DNA from: Elioraea tepidiphila DSM 17972
Lineage (GTDB): Bacteria > Pseudomonadota > Alphaproteobacteria > Acetobacterales > Acetobacteraceae
Assembly (NCBI RefSeq): GCF_000378465.1
Contig: NZ_KB899912.1
Coordinates: 124,001 to 188,000, forward strand
Direction of reading: 5' to 3'
DNA length: 64,000 nt
Part shown: in pieces, positions 1 through 8,670 of the stretch
Numbering within the stretch: the stretch's first letter is position 1
How the letters are laid out: each line of letters opens with the position of its first letter
Translations under genes and position numbers: made by a program
The notes under the pieces: generated by a model
Told to the model about the DNA's origin: nothing
The model's database searches: none
What the model saw: the letters and a program-made list of their open reading frames with translations, nothing else

Positions 1-1654
1 GCAGCAGCGGCGTCAGCCGCGGGTCGCCCGCGATCTCGCCACAGACCGAGACGGGCATCCGCATGCGCAGCGCCGCTTCGGTCGCGAACTGCATCAGCCG
101 CAGCACGGCCGGGTGCAGCGGATCGTAGAGATGCGCCGCCTCGCTCTCGGCGCGATCGACCGCCAGCGTGTACATGGCGAGATCGTTCGTGCCGATCGCG
201 AAGAAATCGGCCTCCAGCGCGAGGCTGTCGGCCGCGAGCGCGGCACCCGGCGTCTCGATCATGATGCCGAGCGGCGGCAGCGGATCGGGCAGGTCGAGCC
301 CGCGGCGCTTCAGCCGCCGCGCGACACGGTCGTAGATCTCGCGCGCGGCGCGCACCTCCGCCGGCGTGGTGACCATGGGCAGCAGCAGCTTCACCGGCCC
401 GCGCATGGCTGCGCGCAGGATCGCGGCAAGCTGAGTCTCGAACAGCTCGTGCTCCTTCAGCAGCAAGCGGAGCCCGCGCACGCCGAGCGCCGGGTTCTCG
501 CCGCCCGAGCCCGGCACCCAGCCCTGCGCGATCAGGCTCTCGATCTGCTTCTCGCCCCCCCAGTCGAGCACGCGGATCGTGACCGGATCGCCCTGCATCG
601 CGTCCACCACCTGCGCATAGACCTCGGCCTGCGCGTCCTCGTCCGGCACGTCGTCGCGGTTCATGAACAGGAACTCGGTGCGCAGCAGCCCGATCCCGAC
701 CGCGCCCGACTGCGCGATCATCGGCAGCTCGATCGGCAGTTCGAGATTCGCCTGCAGCTCGACCGGCTCGCCGTCCTTGGTCACCGCGGGCAGGCGGCGC
801 AGCTTGGCGAGCCGCTGGTTCTCGCGCGCGAAGGCCGCGACCGCCTTGCGCGCCGCGGCGAGCGTCTCCACGGTCGGGTTGAGCGTGACCAGCCCCGCGG
901 TACCATCGACGATCGCGAGATCGCCCGGCTCGACCGCATCCGTCAGTCCGGCCGCGCCCAGCACCGCCGGCAGGCCGAGGGCGCGCAGCATGATCGCGGT
1001 GTGGCCTTCGAGCCCGCCCTCCTCCGCGGCCACGGCAGCGAGCTTCGCGGGCTCGATCAAGGCCGCGTCCGAGGGCGTCAGCGACTCGGTGACCAGCACG
1101 CTGCCCTGCGGCAGGCCGGAGTAGTTGCGCCACGGCGTGCGCGTGAGGTTGCGCACCAGGCGCCGGCCGATCTCGCGCACCTCGTCGGCGCGTCGCTGGC
1201 GGCCGGCGCGGTCATCATCGCCGGCCAGGAACGCGGTCGCGATCGCCTCGGCCTCGTCGCCGACCGCGGCTTCGGCATTGATCTTGGCCTCCGCGATGCG
1301 CTTGCGGATGCCGCGCGTCAGGCGCGAATTGCCGAGCATCTGCGCATAGGCGTCGAGCAGCGGTTCGAGCTCCTGCGTCGCCTCCTCGGGCAGGATCGAG
1401 AGCCGCGCCTTCAGCTTGGCGAGCTGCTTGCGCGAGAGCCCGACCGCCTCGTCGAACCGCTCGATCTCGTGCTGCACCTGGTCGTCGAACAGCGCGCGCC
1501 GCTCGACCTCCACCGGCGCCTGGGCGGCGAGCGCGACCTTGCCGATGCCGATGCCGGGCGAAACCGCGAGTCCCGCCAGCACCCGCTCGGGGCGGGCGGC
1601 CTCGGCCGCGCCGCGGCTGCGCCGGGCCGGACGGGCGCGCGCCTCAGTCCTCAT
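1..1654 (-). CDS. ptsI: PTS enzyme I (phosphoenolpyruvate-protein phosphotransferase), C-terminus cut by window edge
   Basis: Enzyme I takes phosphate from phosphoenolpyruvate onto its own histidine and passes it to HPr, in the cytosol. The reverse strand encodes 551 residues from ATG at 1654. The phospho-His loop GGLEGHTAIM places the active His at residue 218 (codon 1001-1003). The PEP-binding barrel follows with LLRTEFLFMNR, and the VCGEIAGDP loop with the conserved Cys at about residue 538 lies next to the edge, so roughly 50 C-terminal residues are missing. The start overlaps the HPr stop by 11 bp, indicating translational coupling in hprK-rapZ-EIIA-ptsH-ptsI. The N-terminus lacks the GAF domain of PtsP, so this is EI rather than EI-Ntr. 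Confidence 0.95.
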   Translation of the reverse strand, partial: MRTEARARPARRSRGAAEAARPERVLAGLAVSPGIGIGKVALAAQAPVEVERRALFDDQVQHEIERFDEAVGLSRKQLAKLKARLSILPEEATQELEPLLDAYAQMLGNSRLTRGIRKRIAEAKINAEAAVGDEAEAIATAFLAGDDDRAGRQRRADEVREIGRRLVRNLTRTPWRNYSGLPQGSVLVTESLTPSDAALIEPAKLAAVAAEEGGLEGHTAIMLRALGLPAVLGAAGLTDAVEPGDLAIVDGTAGLVTLNPTVETLAAARKAVAAFARENQRLAKLRRLPAVTKDGEPVELQANLELPIELPMIAQSGAVGIGLLRTEFLFMNRDDVPDEDAQAEVYAQVVDAMQGDPVTIRVLDWGGEKQIESLIAQGWVPGSGGENPALGVRGLRLLLKEHELFETQLAAILRAAMRGPVKLLLPMVTTPAEVRAAREIYDRVARRLKRRGLDLPDPLPPLGIMIETPGAALAADSLALEADFFAIGTNDLAMYTLAVDRAESEAAHLYDPLHPAVLRLMQFATEAALRMRMPVSVCGEIAGDPRLTPLL

Positions 1655-2006
1655 CGAAGCCGGCCTCGACCAGGCCGGCCAATGCTTCCAGCGCCTCGCG
1701 GGCGTCCCAGCCTTCCGCCTCCAGCACGACGTCGCAGCCGGTGCCGGCGCCCAGCATCATCAGCCCCATGATCGAGCGTGCCGACACCGCGTTGCCGTTC
1801 TTGCGCACGGTGACGCAGGCGGAGAACTGCTCGGCGAGCTTGACGAACTTCGCGGCCGCACGCGCATGCAGGCCGCGCTTGTTGCGGATGCAGACCGTGC
1901 GCGTCAGCACCGGCCCCGCCGCCGCGGGAGGGTCGACGATCGGGAACGGGTCGTCCGGGTCGCGCGGCACGCGCCCCTCGCCCGGCTCGTTCGGCCATTC
2001 GTTCAC
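1644..2006 (-). CDS. ptsH: HPr phosphocarrier protein
   Basis: HPr relays phosphate from enzyme I to EIIA. The protein has 120 residues, with the catalytic histidine at residue 47 in RGLHARAA and a Ser at residue 78 in SARSIMGLMML, the equivalent of HPr Ser46 that HprK phosphorylates. A GTG start at 2006 is chosen because GAGGGGAG lies just upstream and the preceding EIIA stop is 28 bp away; longer starts would run into EIIA. Relative to a usual HPr of about 88 residues there is an N-terminal extension of about 32 residues rich in Pro, Asp and Glu. A later start at the V/M near the domain cannot be excluded, but none has a better ribosome-binding site. Confidence 0.9.
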   Translation of the reverse strand: MNEWPNEPGEGRVPRDPDDPFPIVDPPAAAGPVLTRTVCIRNKRGLHARAAAKFVKLAEQFSACVTVRKNGNAVSARSIMGLMMLGAGTGCDVVLEAEGWDAREALEALAGLVEAGFDED

Positions 2007-2034
2007 GGCGCGCTCCCCTCGATCGGTCCGCGCG

Positions 2035-2442
2035 TCACCGCGGCGCGTCGGCGAGCAGGCGACTCGCCGCGGCGATGTACTTGCGCCCGGCATCCTGTGC
2101 GCAGCCGACCGCCTGGCCAAGCGGATGGGTGGAGCGGATCGAGGCGAGCTTCACCAGCATCGGCAGGTTCACCCCCGCGATCACCTCGACGTTCTTGCGA
2201 TCCATGGTCGAGATCGCGAGGTTCGAGGGGGTGCCGCCGAACATGTCGGTGAGCAGCACCACGCCATCGCCGGTGTCGACCGTGTCGATGCCGCGCAGGA
2301 TGTCCTGCCGGCGCTTCTCCATGTCGTCCTCCGGCCCGATGCAGACCGTGGCGACCCCCTTCTGCGGCCCGACGACGTGCTCCATCGCCAGCCTGAGCTC
2401 CTCGGCCAGCCGTCCGTGCGTCACCAGCACCAGACCGATCAT
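2035..2442 (-). CDS. PTS EIIA component, mannose (EIIA-Man/ManX) family
   Basis: Cytosolic EIIA-Man fold protein, 135 residues, beginning MIGLVLVTHGRLAEEL with the phospho-acceptor His at residue 9. The LLTDMFGGTPSNLA segment is the other family hallmark. The start at 2442 is 10 bp after the rapZ stop. No EIIB, EIIC or EIID is encoded nearby, and in related alphaproteobacteria this EIIA is the terminal acceptor of a regulatory phosphorelay rather than part of a sugar transporter. That role is inferred from operon context, not seen directly. Confidence 0.93.
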   Translation of the reverse strand: MIGLVLVTHGRLAEELRLAMEHVVGPQKGVATVCIGPEDDMEKRRQDILRGIDTVDTGDGVVLLTDMFGGTPSNLAISTMDRKNVEVIAGVNLPMLVKLASIRSTHPLGQAVGCAQDAGRKYIAAASRLLADAPR

Positions 2443-2452
2443 CGAATGGCCT

Positions 2453-3397
2453 TCACCTGACCTGGGCCGCGGCCGCCGCGGCGTCCGGCGGCGGCTCGTG
2501 CCTGGGCGCGCCGGCGATCGGCGCTGCCACTGCCTTCCAGATTTCGCGATGGACGACCGTCGCCCGCCAACCCTGCGCGCGCAGATGCGCCGCCATCCTC
2601 TCGGCGACGGCGACGGAGCGATGGCGCCCGCCGGTACAGCCGAAAGCGATGGTGAGATACTTCTTCCCCTCCCGCACGTAGCGGGGCAAGAGGGCATCCA
2701 GAAGCCCGGTCATGCGGTCCCAGAATGCCGCGAAATCGGGGTCGGCGGCAACGTAGGCGTCCACCGACGGGTCCTGGCCGGTCAGCGGCCGCAGCGCGTC
2801 CACGTAGTGCGGATTACGCAGGAACCGCACGTCGAACACGAGATCCGCCTCGCGCGGCAATCCACGCGCGTAGGAGAAGCTGACGATGCCGATCGTGATC
2901 GCGCTCTGGTTGTCGGTGCCGAATTGCGCCTCGATCATGCCGCGCAGGTCCGCCGGCGCGAGCGCCGAGGTATCGAGCACGATGTCGGCCGCCGCGCCGA
3001 GCGGTTCGAGCAGCGCGCGCTCATGCGCGATGCCGTCGCTGACACGCCCCTGCGGTGCCAGCGGATGGCGCCGGCGCGTCTCGGTGTAGCGGCGCAGCAG
3101 CACCTCGTCCTCGGCGATCAGGAAGAACAGGGTGACGTCGAGCTCCGGCCGCGCGCGCAGCCCGGCGATCACGCGCTCGGCCGCCGCGCCGTCGAAATCC
3201 GCCCGGCGCGCGTCGATGCCGATCGCAAGCGGCGCGGACGCCTCTCCCGTGGCGAGGTCGCCCACCACGCGCAGCGGCGGGTTGTCCACCGTGTCGAAGC
3301 CGAGATCCTCCAGCGCGCGCAGGACCGACGACTTGCCCGCGCCGGACAGGCCGGTGACGACCACCACGGGGCGGCGCGGGCGCGGCTCGACGGTCAT
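2453..3397 (-). CDS. rapZ: RapZ, RNase adapter / nucleotide-binding protein
   Basis: 314-residue P-loop protein of the RapZ (YvcJ) family. The Walker A motif GLSGAGKS is at residues 16-23, and the C-terminal domain has the typical FDVRFLRNPHY, EGKKYLTIAFGCTGG and RHRSV segments. In enterobacteria RapZ targets small RNAs controlling glucosamine-6-phosphate synthase to RNase E; in alphaproteobacteria the exact role is less clear. The ATG at 3397 overlaps the hprK stop by 4 bp (ATGA), which supports this start. A much longer in-frame reading upstream would overlap hprK almost entirely and is rejected. Confidence 0.94.
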   Translation of the reverse strand: MTVEPRPRRPVVVVTGLSGAGKSSVLRALEDLGFDTVDNPPLRVVGDLATGEASAPLAIGIDARRADFDGAAAERVIAGLRARPELDVTLFFLIAEDEVLLRRYTETRRRHPLAPQGRVSDGIAHERALLEPLGAAADIVLDTSALAPADLRGMIEAQFGTDNQSAITIGIVSFSYARGLPREADLVFDVRFLRNPHYVDALRPLTGQDPSVDAYVAADPDFAAFWDRMTGLLDALLPRYVREGKKYLTIAFGCTGGRHRSVAVAERMAAHLRAQGWRATVVHREIWKAVAAPIAGAPRHEPPPDAAAAAAQVR

Positions 3398-3861
3398 GGC
3401 GCGGGCCCGGCCGCGTGGTCGCCGAGCGCGCCGCAGCGGCTGGCAGCGCGGCCCTGGAGCACGGCGAGGGCGGCGCGCACCCGTGCCACGGCCGAGGCGG
3501 CGGCCGGGTCGATCCGGATCACCGGCAGCGCCACGCCGAGCACCTCCTCCGTCGCGGGTTCCGGCATCCGCTCGATGGCCGCCGCGGGGGTCAGGTCGGC
3601 GAGCAGGCCGAGCCTGGCGGCGCCGGGGGTGCCGAGGTCGAGGATGCCGAGGCCCCGCACCTCGATCAGCCCGGCGAGCGCGGGCGGGGCGGAGGCGGTC
3701 ACGGCACCGTGCTCGACCGCCAGATCGACGCGATCGTCGGCCACCAACTGGAACCCCGCATCGACGAGGCGGAGGGCCAGGTCGGACTTGCCGCTTCCCG
3801 GTGTGCCGCGCAGCAGGACGGCGAGACCGCTCCATGCGCAGCAGCTGGCGTGAACCTGCAT
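3394..3861 (-). CDS. hprK: HPr kinase/phosphorylase, short alphaproteobacterial form
   Basis: First gene of the PTS regulatory operon; it would phosphorylate and dephosphorylate HPr on its regulatory serine. It has only 155 residues against about 310 in Firmicutes, because the alphaproteobacterial form keeps just the kinase domain. The N-terminus reads MQVHASCCAWSGLAVLLRG, with Walker A GTPGSGKS at residues 19-26 and LVADDRVDL following. The ATG at 3861 has GAGGTGCG in front; an upstream ATG at 3885 has a purine run directly abutting it and is less likely. The stop overlaps rapZ by 4 bp. No sensor kinase pair (chvG/chvI) is seen upstream, where this operon often has one. Confidence 0.9.
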   Translation of the reverse strand: MQVHASCCAWSGLAVLLRGTPGSGKSDLALRLVDAGFQLVADDRVDLAVEHGAVTASAPPALAGLIEVRGLGILDLGTPGAARLGLLADLTPAAAIERMPEPATEEVLGVALPVIRIDPAAASAVARVRAALAVLQGRAASRCGALGDHAAGPAP

Positions 3862-4073
3862 CGCACCTCGTGCGCCGGGCGGCATCCCCCCTTGTGGCCG
3901 CGTCCTTGGGCGCGGGCAGCATGTTGACCGGATTGTGGCAGGGTTCAAGAGGAACCGGCGGGCGGGGACGCCACAGCCCGGAGAGGAGCCGGCACGGCCG
4001 CCGTCAACCCTTTGTTCAATGCGGCGGGCAGGTCATCACGCCAGCCACGCATCTGAGCACGCAGGAGGGTCGG

Positions 4074-4310
4074 ATGTTCACCTTGCTCTGGAAGCTGTTC
4101 GGGGGCCGAGGCGCCACCGCGCCACCGCCGCCGCCCCAGCCGCACCTGCCGAGCGACTCGCTCTACGACGACCTCCGGCACGAGGCCGGACAGAGCCGCG
4201 CGGGGCATCCGCGGATCGAGGACGCGCCCGAGCCCCTGTCACGGGCTCTCGAACAGGTGATCTCGGCAACGAAGAGGCAGCGAGCCAGGACCGCGCGGCG
4301 CGGCCGGTAA
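4074..4310 (+). CDS. Small hypothetical protein
   Basis: A 78-residue frame beginning MFTLLWKLFGG, then a proline run and a basic tail ending RTARRGR. The support is a strong ribosome-binding site (GGAGGGT five bases before ATG) and GC-rich third positions matching the neighbourhood. It recognises no family I know. It sits alone between the divergently placed hprK and the convergent purQ, ending 4 bp before the purQ stop. The hydrophobic first dozen residues could be membrane-interactive, but this is a guess. It may not be a real gene. Confidence 0.45.
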   Translation: MFTLLWKLFGGRGATAPPPPPQPHLPSDSLYDDLRHEAGQSRAGHPRIEDAPEPLSRALEQVISATKRQRARTARRGR

Positions 4311-4314
4311 CGCC

Positions 4315-5000
<686 letters not shown>

Positions 5001-5004
<4 letters not shown>

Positions 5005-5564
5005 GGCGCCTCCACGCGCGTGAACGTGCCCTCGTACACCCGCACCAGCCCCTCCGCGTCCACCAGCAGCTCGCCCGCGAAGCCGCGGAACAGGCCCTCG
5101 TAGCGATAGCGGTCCGCGGCCAGCCGCGTGTAGCGCTGCGCGGCGGGTGCGACCGTCAGCGCCGGCACCGCGACATAGGCGACGCGGAGCTCGGCCGATC
5201 CGCCGACCGCCAGGGCGAGCCTGCGGATCGCCAGCGTGTTGGTGAACGGGGTCGCGCCGATATCGACATCGAGGCAGCCGTCCAGCGCCGTCAGATGCGC
5301 CCCGGCGCTGTCGTGCCAGACCCCGGCGGCATCGGCGAGCAGCACGGTCTCGGTGCCGCGCGGCTCCAGCCGCTCGATCTGCGCGCGCCGCGTGCGCCAG
5401 GCCTCGTCCCAGCCGACGCGCCAGCGCAGCGCGATCGCCTCCGAGCCGATCATGCCGGCGACCACGCCCTCGGCCTCGCGCCGGTCGAGATGCACCACGC
5501 AGGTCTCGAGCGTCGGCGCATCCTCGCGCCGCCAGACGATCCGGCGCTCCCCGCTCACGCCCAT
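5001..5564 (-). CDS. Putative glycolipid-binding domain protein (PF06475/DUF1089-like)
   Basis: 187 residues. The pattern [14 protein letters not shown] near the N-terminus, [21 protein letters not shown] in the middle and [19 protein letters not shown] towards the end matches the putative glycolipid-binding family PF06475 as I remember it. Biochemical function is not established for the family. The start at 5564 overlaps the upstream membrane-protein gene by 10 bp; an upstream TTG at 5579 in the same frame has no better ribosome-binding site. The unexpected location is between purS and purQ, in a purine operon, with overlaps on both sides. Confidence 0.8.
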
Positions 5565-5761
5565 CCGAGCCTGAGCCAATGCATCGCCGCGAGCAGCACC
5601 AGCGTGATGCCGACCGCGATCGCGGCAGCATCGAACCAGAGCCGGATCGCGGCCTTCTTCTTCGCCACCACCCCGCCCTTCACCGGCGCCTGGCGGCGCT
5701 TCATCGCCCAGGCGATCACCACCGTGAGCGCGATCAGGATGAAGATCGAGGCCTTGGCCAT
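5555..5761 (-). CDS. Small two-helix membrane protein, unknown function
   Basis: 68 residues starting [20 protein letters not shown], a first hydrophobic helix, then a Lys-rich loop ([11 protein letters not shown]) and a second helix ([20 protein letters not shown]). The basic loop between helices suggests it faces the cytosol. ATG at 5761 begins 4 bp after the purS stop, and the C-terminus overlaps the next gene by 10 bp, so it is part of the purC-purQ transcription unit. I recognise no family. Small size lowers confidence, but the tight spacing on both sides makes a real gene likely. Confidence 0.7.
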   Translation of the reverse strand: MAKASIFILIALTVVIAWAMKRRQAPVKGGVVAKKKAAIRLWFDAAAIAVGITLVLLAAMHWLRLGWA

Positions 5762-5765
5762 CGCC

Positions 5766-6005
5766 TCAGACGAGCTCGACGCGGAAGCTCTCGATCACCG
5801 TGTTGGCCAGGAGCTTGCGCGCCATCTCCTCGGCCTCGGCCTTCGCGCGCGCGGGGTCGGTCTCGGCGAGTTCCAATTCGATCACCTTGCCTGCGCGCAC
5901 CTCGCCGACACCGGCGAAGCCGAGCGAGGCCAGCGCATGGCCGATCGCCTTGCCCTGCGGGTCGAGCACACCCGACTTGGGCATCACGGTCACACGCGCC
6001 TTCAC
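5766..6005 (-). CDS. purS: Phosphoribosylformylglycinamidine synthase subunit PurS
   Basis: 79-residue PurS, the small structural subunit bridging PurL and PurQ in organisms with a three-part FGAM synthase. The sequence MKARVTVMPKSGVLDPQGKA with GKVIELEL and ANTVIESFRVEL is diagnostic. A GTG at 6005 is the start, 13 bp after the purC stop. Finding purS together with a separate purQ implies the small-type PurL elsewhere in the genome. Confidence 0.94.
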   Translation of the reverse strand: MKARVTVMPKSGVLDPQGKAIGHALASLGFAGVGEVRAGKVIELELAETDPARAKAEAEEMARKLLANTVIESFRVELV

Positions 6006-6018
6006 CGCCCCCGCTCCA

Positions 6019-6783
6019 TCACTGCATGGTCTCCGGACCCTTGAGGTCGCGCACGCCCGCCTCGGGGAGGATGCCGAGCCGCCGCGCCACCTCCTGATAC
6101 GCCTCCTCGACCTTGCCGAGATCGCGCCGGAAGCGGTCCTTGTCGAGCTTCTCGTTGGTCTTGAGATCCCACAGCCGGCACGAATCCGGGCTGATCTCGT
6201 CGGCGACGACGATCCGCATCTCCTCGTTGTCCCAGAGCCGGCCGAACTCCAGCTTGAAGTCCACCAGCCGGATGCCGACGCCGAGGAACAGCCCCGAGAG
6301 GAAGTCGTTCACGCGCAGCGCGAGCGCCATGATGTCGTCGAGATCCTGCACCGAGGCCCAGCCGAACGCGGTGATGTGCTCCTCGGCCACCAGCGGATCG
6401 CCGAGCTGGTCGTTCTTGTAGTAGTACTCGACGATCGAGCGCGGCAGCTGCGTGCCCTCGGCGATGCCGAGCCGGGTGGAGAGCGAGCCGGCGGCGACGT
6501 TGCGCACCACCACCTCGAGCGGGATGATCTCGACCTCGCGGATCAGCTGCTCGCGCATGTTGAGCCGGCGGACGAAATGGGTCGGCACGCCGATCTCGGC
6601 GAGGCGCATCATGATGAACTCGCTGATGCGGTTGTTCAGCACGCCCTTGCCGGTGATCACGCCCTTCTTCTGGGCGTTGAAGGCGGTGGCGTCGTCCTTG
6701 AAGTACTGCACCAGCGTGCCGGGCTCGGGCCCCTCGAACAGGATCTTCGCCTTGCCCTCGTAGAGCTGCCGTCGCCGCGCCAT
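6019..6783 (-). CDS. purC: SAICAR synthetase
   Basis: Phosphoribosylaminoimidazole-succinocarboxamide synthase: joins CAIR and aspartate using ATP. 254 residues, starting [18 protein letters not shown]; characteristic segments are [18 protein letters not shown] and [12 protein letters not shown]. The ATG at 6783 has GAGGAGAG about eight bases upstream; longer in-frame extensions to 6888 lack support. It is the first gene of the purC-purS-(two unknowns)-purQ operon, with a candidate promoter at 6837-6865. Confidence 0.96.
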   Translation of the reverse strand: MARRRQLYEGKAKILFEGPEPGTLVQYFKDDATAFNAQKKGVITGKGVLNNRISEFIMMRLAEIGVPTHFVRRLNMREQLIREVEIIPLEVVVRNVAAGSLSTRLGIAEGTQLPRSIVEYYYKNDQLGDPLVAEEHITAFGWASVQDLDDIMALALRVNDFLSGLFLGVGIRLVDFKLEFGRLWDNEEMRIVVADEISPDSCRLWDLKTNEKLDKDRFRRDLGKVEEAYQEVARRLGILPEAGVRDLKGPETMQ

Positions 6784-6836
6784 AGGAAAACTCTCCTCGC
6801 TGCGCCGCGGCAACACAATCCGGCGGCGCGCGCGAG

Positions 6837-6865
6837 GGTATAGCAGGGGGGTGCCCCGGCGGCCA
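6837..6865 (-). promoter_or_regulatory. Candidate promoter for purC operon
   Basis: On the reverse strand TGGCCG (6860-6865) and TATACC (6837-6842) are separated by 17 bases. The -10 is good, the -35 weak. Transcription would begin about 45-50 bases before the purC ATG. Only the spacing and -10 match support it. Confidence 0.4.
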
Positions 6866-6930
6866 CCGGCCGGGGGCAGCCCGGACATGCCGGGCGGGCG
6901 GAGCGGACCGGGCGGCCCTCGTCGTGGCCG

Positions 6931-7368
6931 TCAGTTCGCGGGCGGCAGGGCGTCGCGCAGCAGGTCGCGGATCACGCGCGTCTCGCTCTCGACCAGCAGC
7001 GCGACCGAGCCGGCGATCAGGATCTCGTGCCCCGGGCGGTCGGCGAGCTTGTCCTTGAGCGCGTCCGGCACCGGCTTCGCCTCGAGCCGCGAGGGCAGGG
7101 TCGCGCCGCGGGTGAGCGATTCGGCCACCCCGGGGGCCTGCGCGGGCCCCACCTGGTCGGGGTGCTCCATGTAGTAGTCACGGATCGCATGCGCCTCGGC
7201 GGTGGTGAACACGGCCGTGGCCGAGGCGGCGGCCGAGGGCGGCACCATCTGGACCGGCGGCACCGGGGGCGGGTCCTGCGGCGTGGCCATCGGTGCCTGG
7301 GCTGAGGCGGGCAGGCCGATGATCGACGCGAACATCAGCGCCGCCGGCAGGGTGAAGGGGCGGGTCAT
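6931..7368 (-). CDS. CigR-family secreted protein (paralogue 1)
   Basis: 145 residues with a signal peptide (MTRPFTLPAALMFASIIGLP, cleavage near ASAQA) and a Pro-rich linker. The folded part, from VFTTAEAHAIRDYYMEHP to the C-terminus, has the layout of the CigR/RcnB-like family: ESLTRGATLPSRLE, then RPGHEILIAGSVALLV and a VIRDLL end. CigR in Salmonella is described as an anti-virulence factor; function outside enterobacteria is unknown. It is closely related to the next gene at 7429-7866. AGGAGG lies before the ATG. The EcfG-type promoter at 7401-7425 is just upstream, suggesting general stress control. Confidence 0.75.
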   Translation of the reverse strand: MTRPFTLPAALMFASIIGLPASAQAPMATPQDPPPVPPVQMVPPSAAASATAVFTTAEAHAIRDYYMEHPDQVGPAQAPGVAESLTRGATLPSRLEAKPVPDALKDKLADRPGHEILIAGSVALLVESETRVIRDLLRDALPPAN

Positions 7369-7400
7369 GCGGTCCTCCTGCGTCGGGGCGTGTCCAAGGC

Positions 7401-7425
7401 AACGCTGGAGGTTACCAAAAGTTCC
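7401..7425 (-). promoter_or_regulatory. EcfG-type (general stress) promoter upstream of CigR paralogue 1
   Basis: Reading the reverse strand, GGAAC (7421-7425), 16 bases, then CGTT (7401-7404). This is an exact match to the GGAAC-N16/17-CGTT consensus for the alphaproteobacterial general stress sigma factor EcfG. It ends about 33 bases before the 7368 ATG and lies in the 60-bp gap between the two CigR-like genes. Confidence 0.65.
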
Positions 7426-7428
7426 CGT

Positions 7429-7866
7429 TCAGCGGCCGCGGATCACGTCGCTCAGGATGTCGTGAACGATCCCGGTGGCCGCATGCACCAGCAGGATGGA
7501 GGCGCCGACCACCAGGATCTCGTAGCCCGGCCGCGGCACGATCTGGCGCAACAGCCCGGCGGGGGCATAGCGCTTGGCGATCCCCGGCGGCAGCGGCTTG
7601 CCGCGCGCGAGGTTGCGCGCGATGCCGGGCGGGAGAGGCTGCACCGGGTAGGGATTGGCGATGAACCACTCGCGGATGCGCGCCTGCTCGATCGCGGTGA
7701 AGACGACGAGTGCGCCGACCGCCGCCCCGGCATCGGGCGCGCGGCGGCCGGGCGGGCCGGCGCGGTCGGGGGGGCCGCCCTGCCCACGCCCCGGCGGCGG
7801 CTGGGCGGCAGCGCCGCCCGCGACCAGACAGGCAACCCCGGCAAGCAGCGTGCGACGCGCGGTCAT
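7429..7866 (-). CDS. CigR-family secreted protein (paralogue 2)
   Basis: 145 residues, signal peptide MTARRTLLAGVACLVAGGAAA, a Gly/Pro/Arg-rich stretch, then the family core: LPPGIARNLARGKPLPPGIA, YAPAGLLRQI, PGYEILVVGASILLV and TGIVHDILSDVI. This is the more canonical CigR-like copy of the tandem pair. The ATG at 7866 overlaps the NRDE-gene stop by 4 bp, so the two are translationally coupled. Probable periplasmic or inner-membrane-attached protein; role unknown. Confidence 0.8.
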   Translation of the reverse strand: MTARRTLLAGVACLVAGGAAAQPPPGRGQGGPPDRAGPPGRRAPDAGAAVGALVVFTAIEQARIREWFIANPYPVQPLPPGIARNLARGKPLPPGIAKRYAPAGLLRQIVPRPGYEILVVGASILLVHAATGIVHDILSDVIRGR

Positions 7867-8600
7867 GCCACCGCATCCCGCCACGACGCGGCCGCCGGAG
7901 CAAGCACGACCGGCCGGAACGGAGTGCGTCCAGGCGGCCCGGCCGCGAACAGCCAGACCGGCTGGCCGCGCTCCGGCAGCGCGAACAGGCTGGCGCAGAC
8001 CGTGCCGTAGCCGTGATCGGATGCAATCGTCATGCCGCCGCGTGGCCCCGCCCCGGACTCGGCCTCCGTGCTGGCAAGCAGGGCGAGCCAGGCGGACCAG
8101 TCCCCCGCGCCGGGGTCGGGCGCGGGGGCGGCGCGGAACCGCGGCAGATGGAGCCGCGCGCGCGGGCTCTCGCCGCTGTCGAGCCCATGCGCGGTCAGCA
8201 TCGACACCCCCTCCGGGACCGCCCGGCGCACCACCCGCCCGTCCTCGCTCTCGAGAATCCAGCCGCCCGCGCGCCCGGCGCAGACGAGATTGAAGGCGGC
8301 GAACGCGGTCCCGTCGATCGCCGCGTCCGCGAGCGCCGCCAGCGGCAGCTCCCCGCGCGAGCGCAGCCCCGGCCGGCTGCCAAGCGTGCCGGGGCGGTTC
8401 AGCACGCAGGCGACGCGTTCGCCGTCCGAGGCCATCCAGGTGCCGCCGGCGAGCCGGTCGCGCCCGCCCACCACGCCCGGCCGATCGGGCCAATGCGCGG
8501 CCGGCGGATCCCAGGCGCGGGCGATCATCTCGTCGCGCAGCGCGGCCAGCACCAGCGGCCAGGCGTGTCCGGGGCGGTGCAGCAACACCACGGTGCACAT
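7863..8600 (-). CDS. NRDE (TANGO2-like) family protein
   Basis: 245 residues beginning MCTVVLLHRPGHAWPLVLAALRDE, with Cys2 available as an N-terminal nucleophile as in the Ntn-hydrolase-like NRDE family. AARDEM-like, GGTWMA and GVACVLNRPG-type segments follow (here GGTWMASDGERVACVLNRPG). Human TANGO2 is linked to lipid/CoA or haem handling, but the bacterial role is not established. Start at 8600 is fixed by the conserved MCT start. The longer in-frame reading to 8804 is rejected because it would move the Cys inwards. Operon with the CigR-like genes. Confidence 0.88.
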   Translation of the reverse strand: MCTVVLLHRPGHAWPLVLAALRDEMIARAWDPPAAHWPDRPGVVGGRDRLAGGTWMASDGERVACVLNRPGTLGSRPGLRSRGELPLAALADAAIDGTAFAAFNLVCAGRAGGWILESEDGRVVRRAVPEGVSMLTAHGLDSGESPRARLHLPRFRAAPAPDPGAGDWSAWLALLASTEAESGAGPRGGMTIASDHGYGTVCASLFALPERGQPVWLFAAGPPGRTPFRPVVLAPAAASWRDAVA

Positions 8601-8670
8601 GGCGGTCCCATCTGCTACAGACGGCGCCGACCGCCAAGATGGTGAGTGGGATCCAAGGGGGCCGGAACCG

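Noticed and set aside
113-1771. Long Arg/His-rich frame on the plus strand
   Set aside because: It is antisense to ptsI and HPr, with no domain, and is a GC-rich shadow frame.
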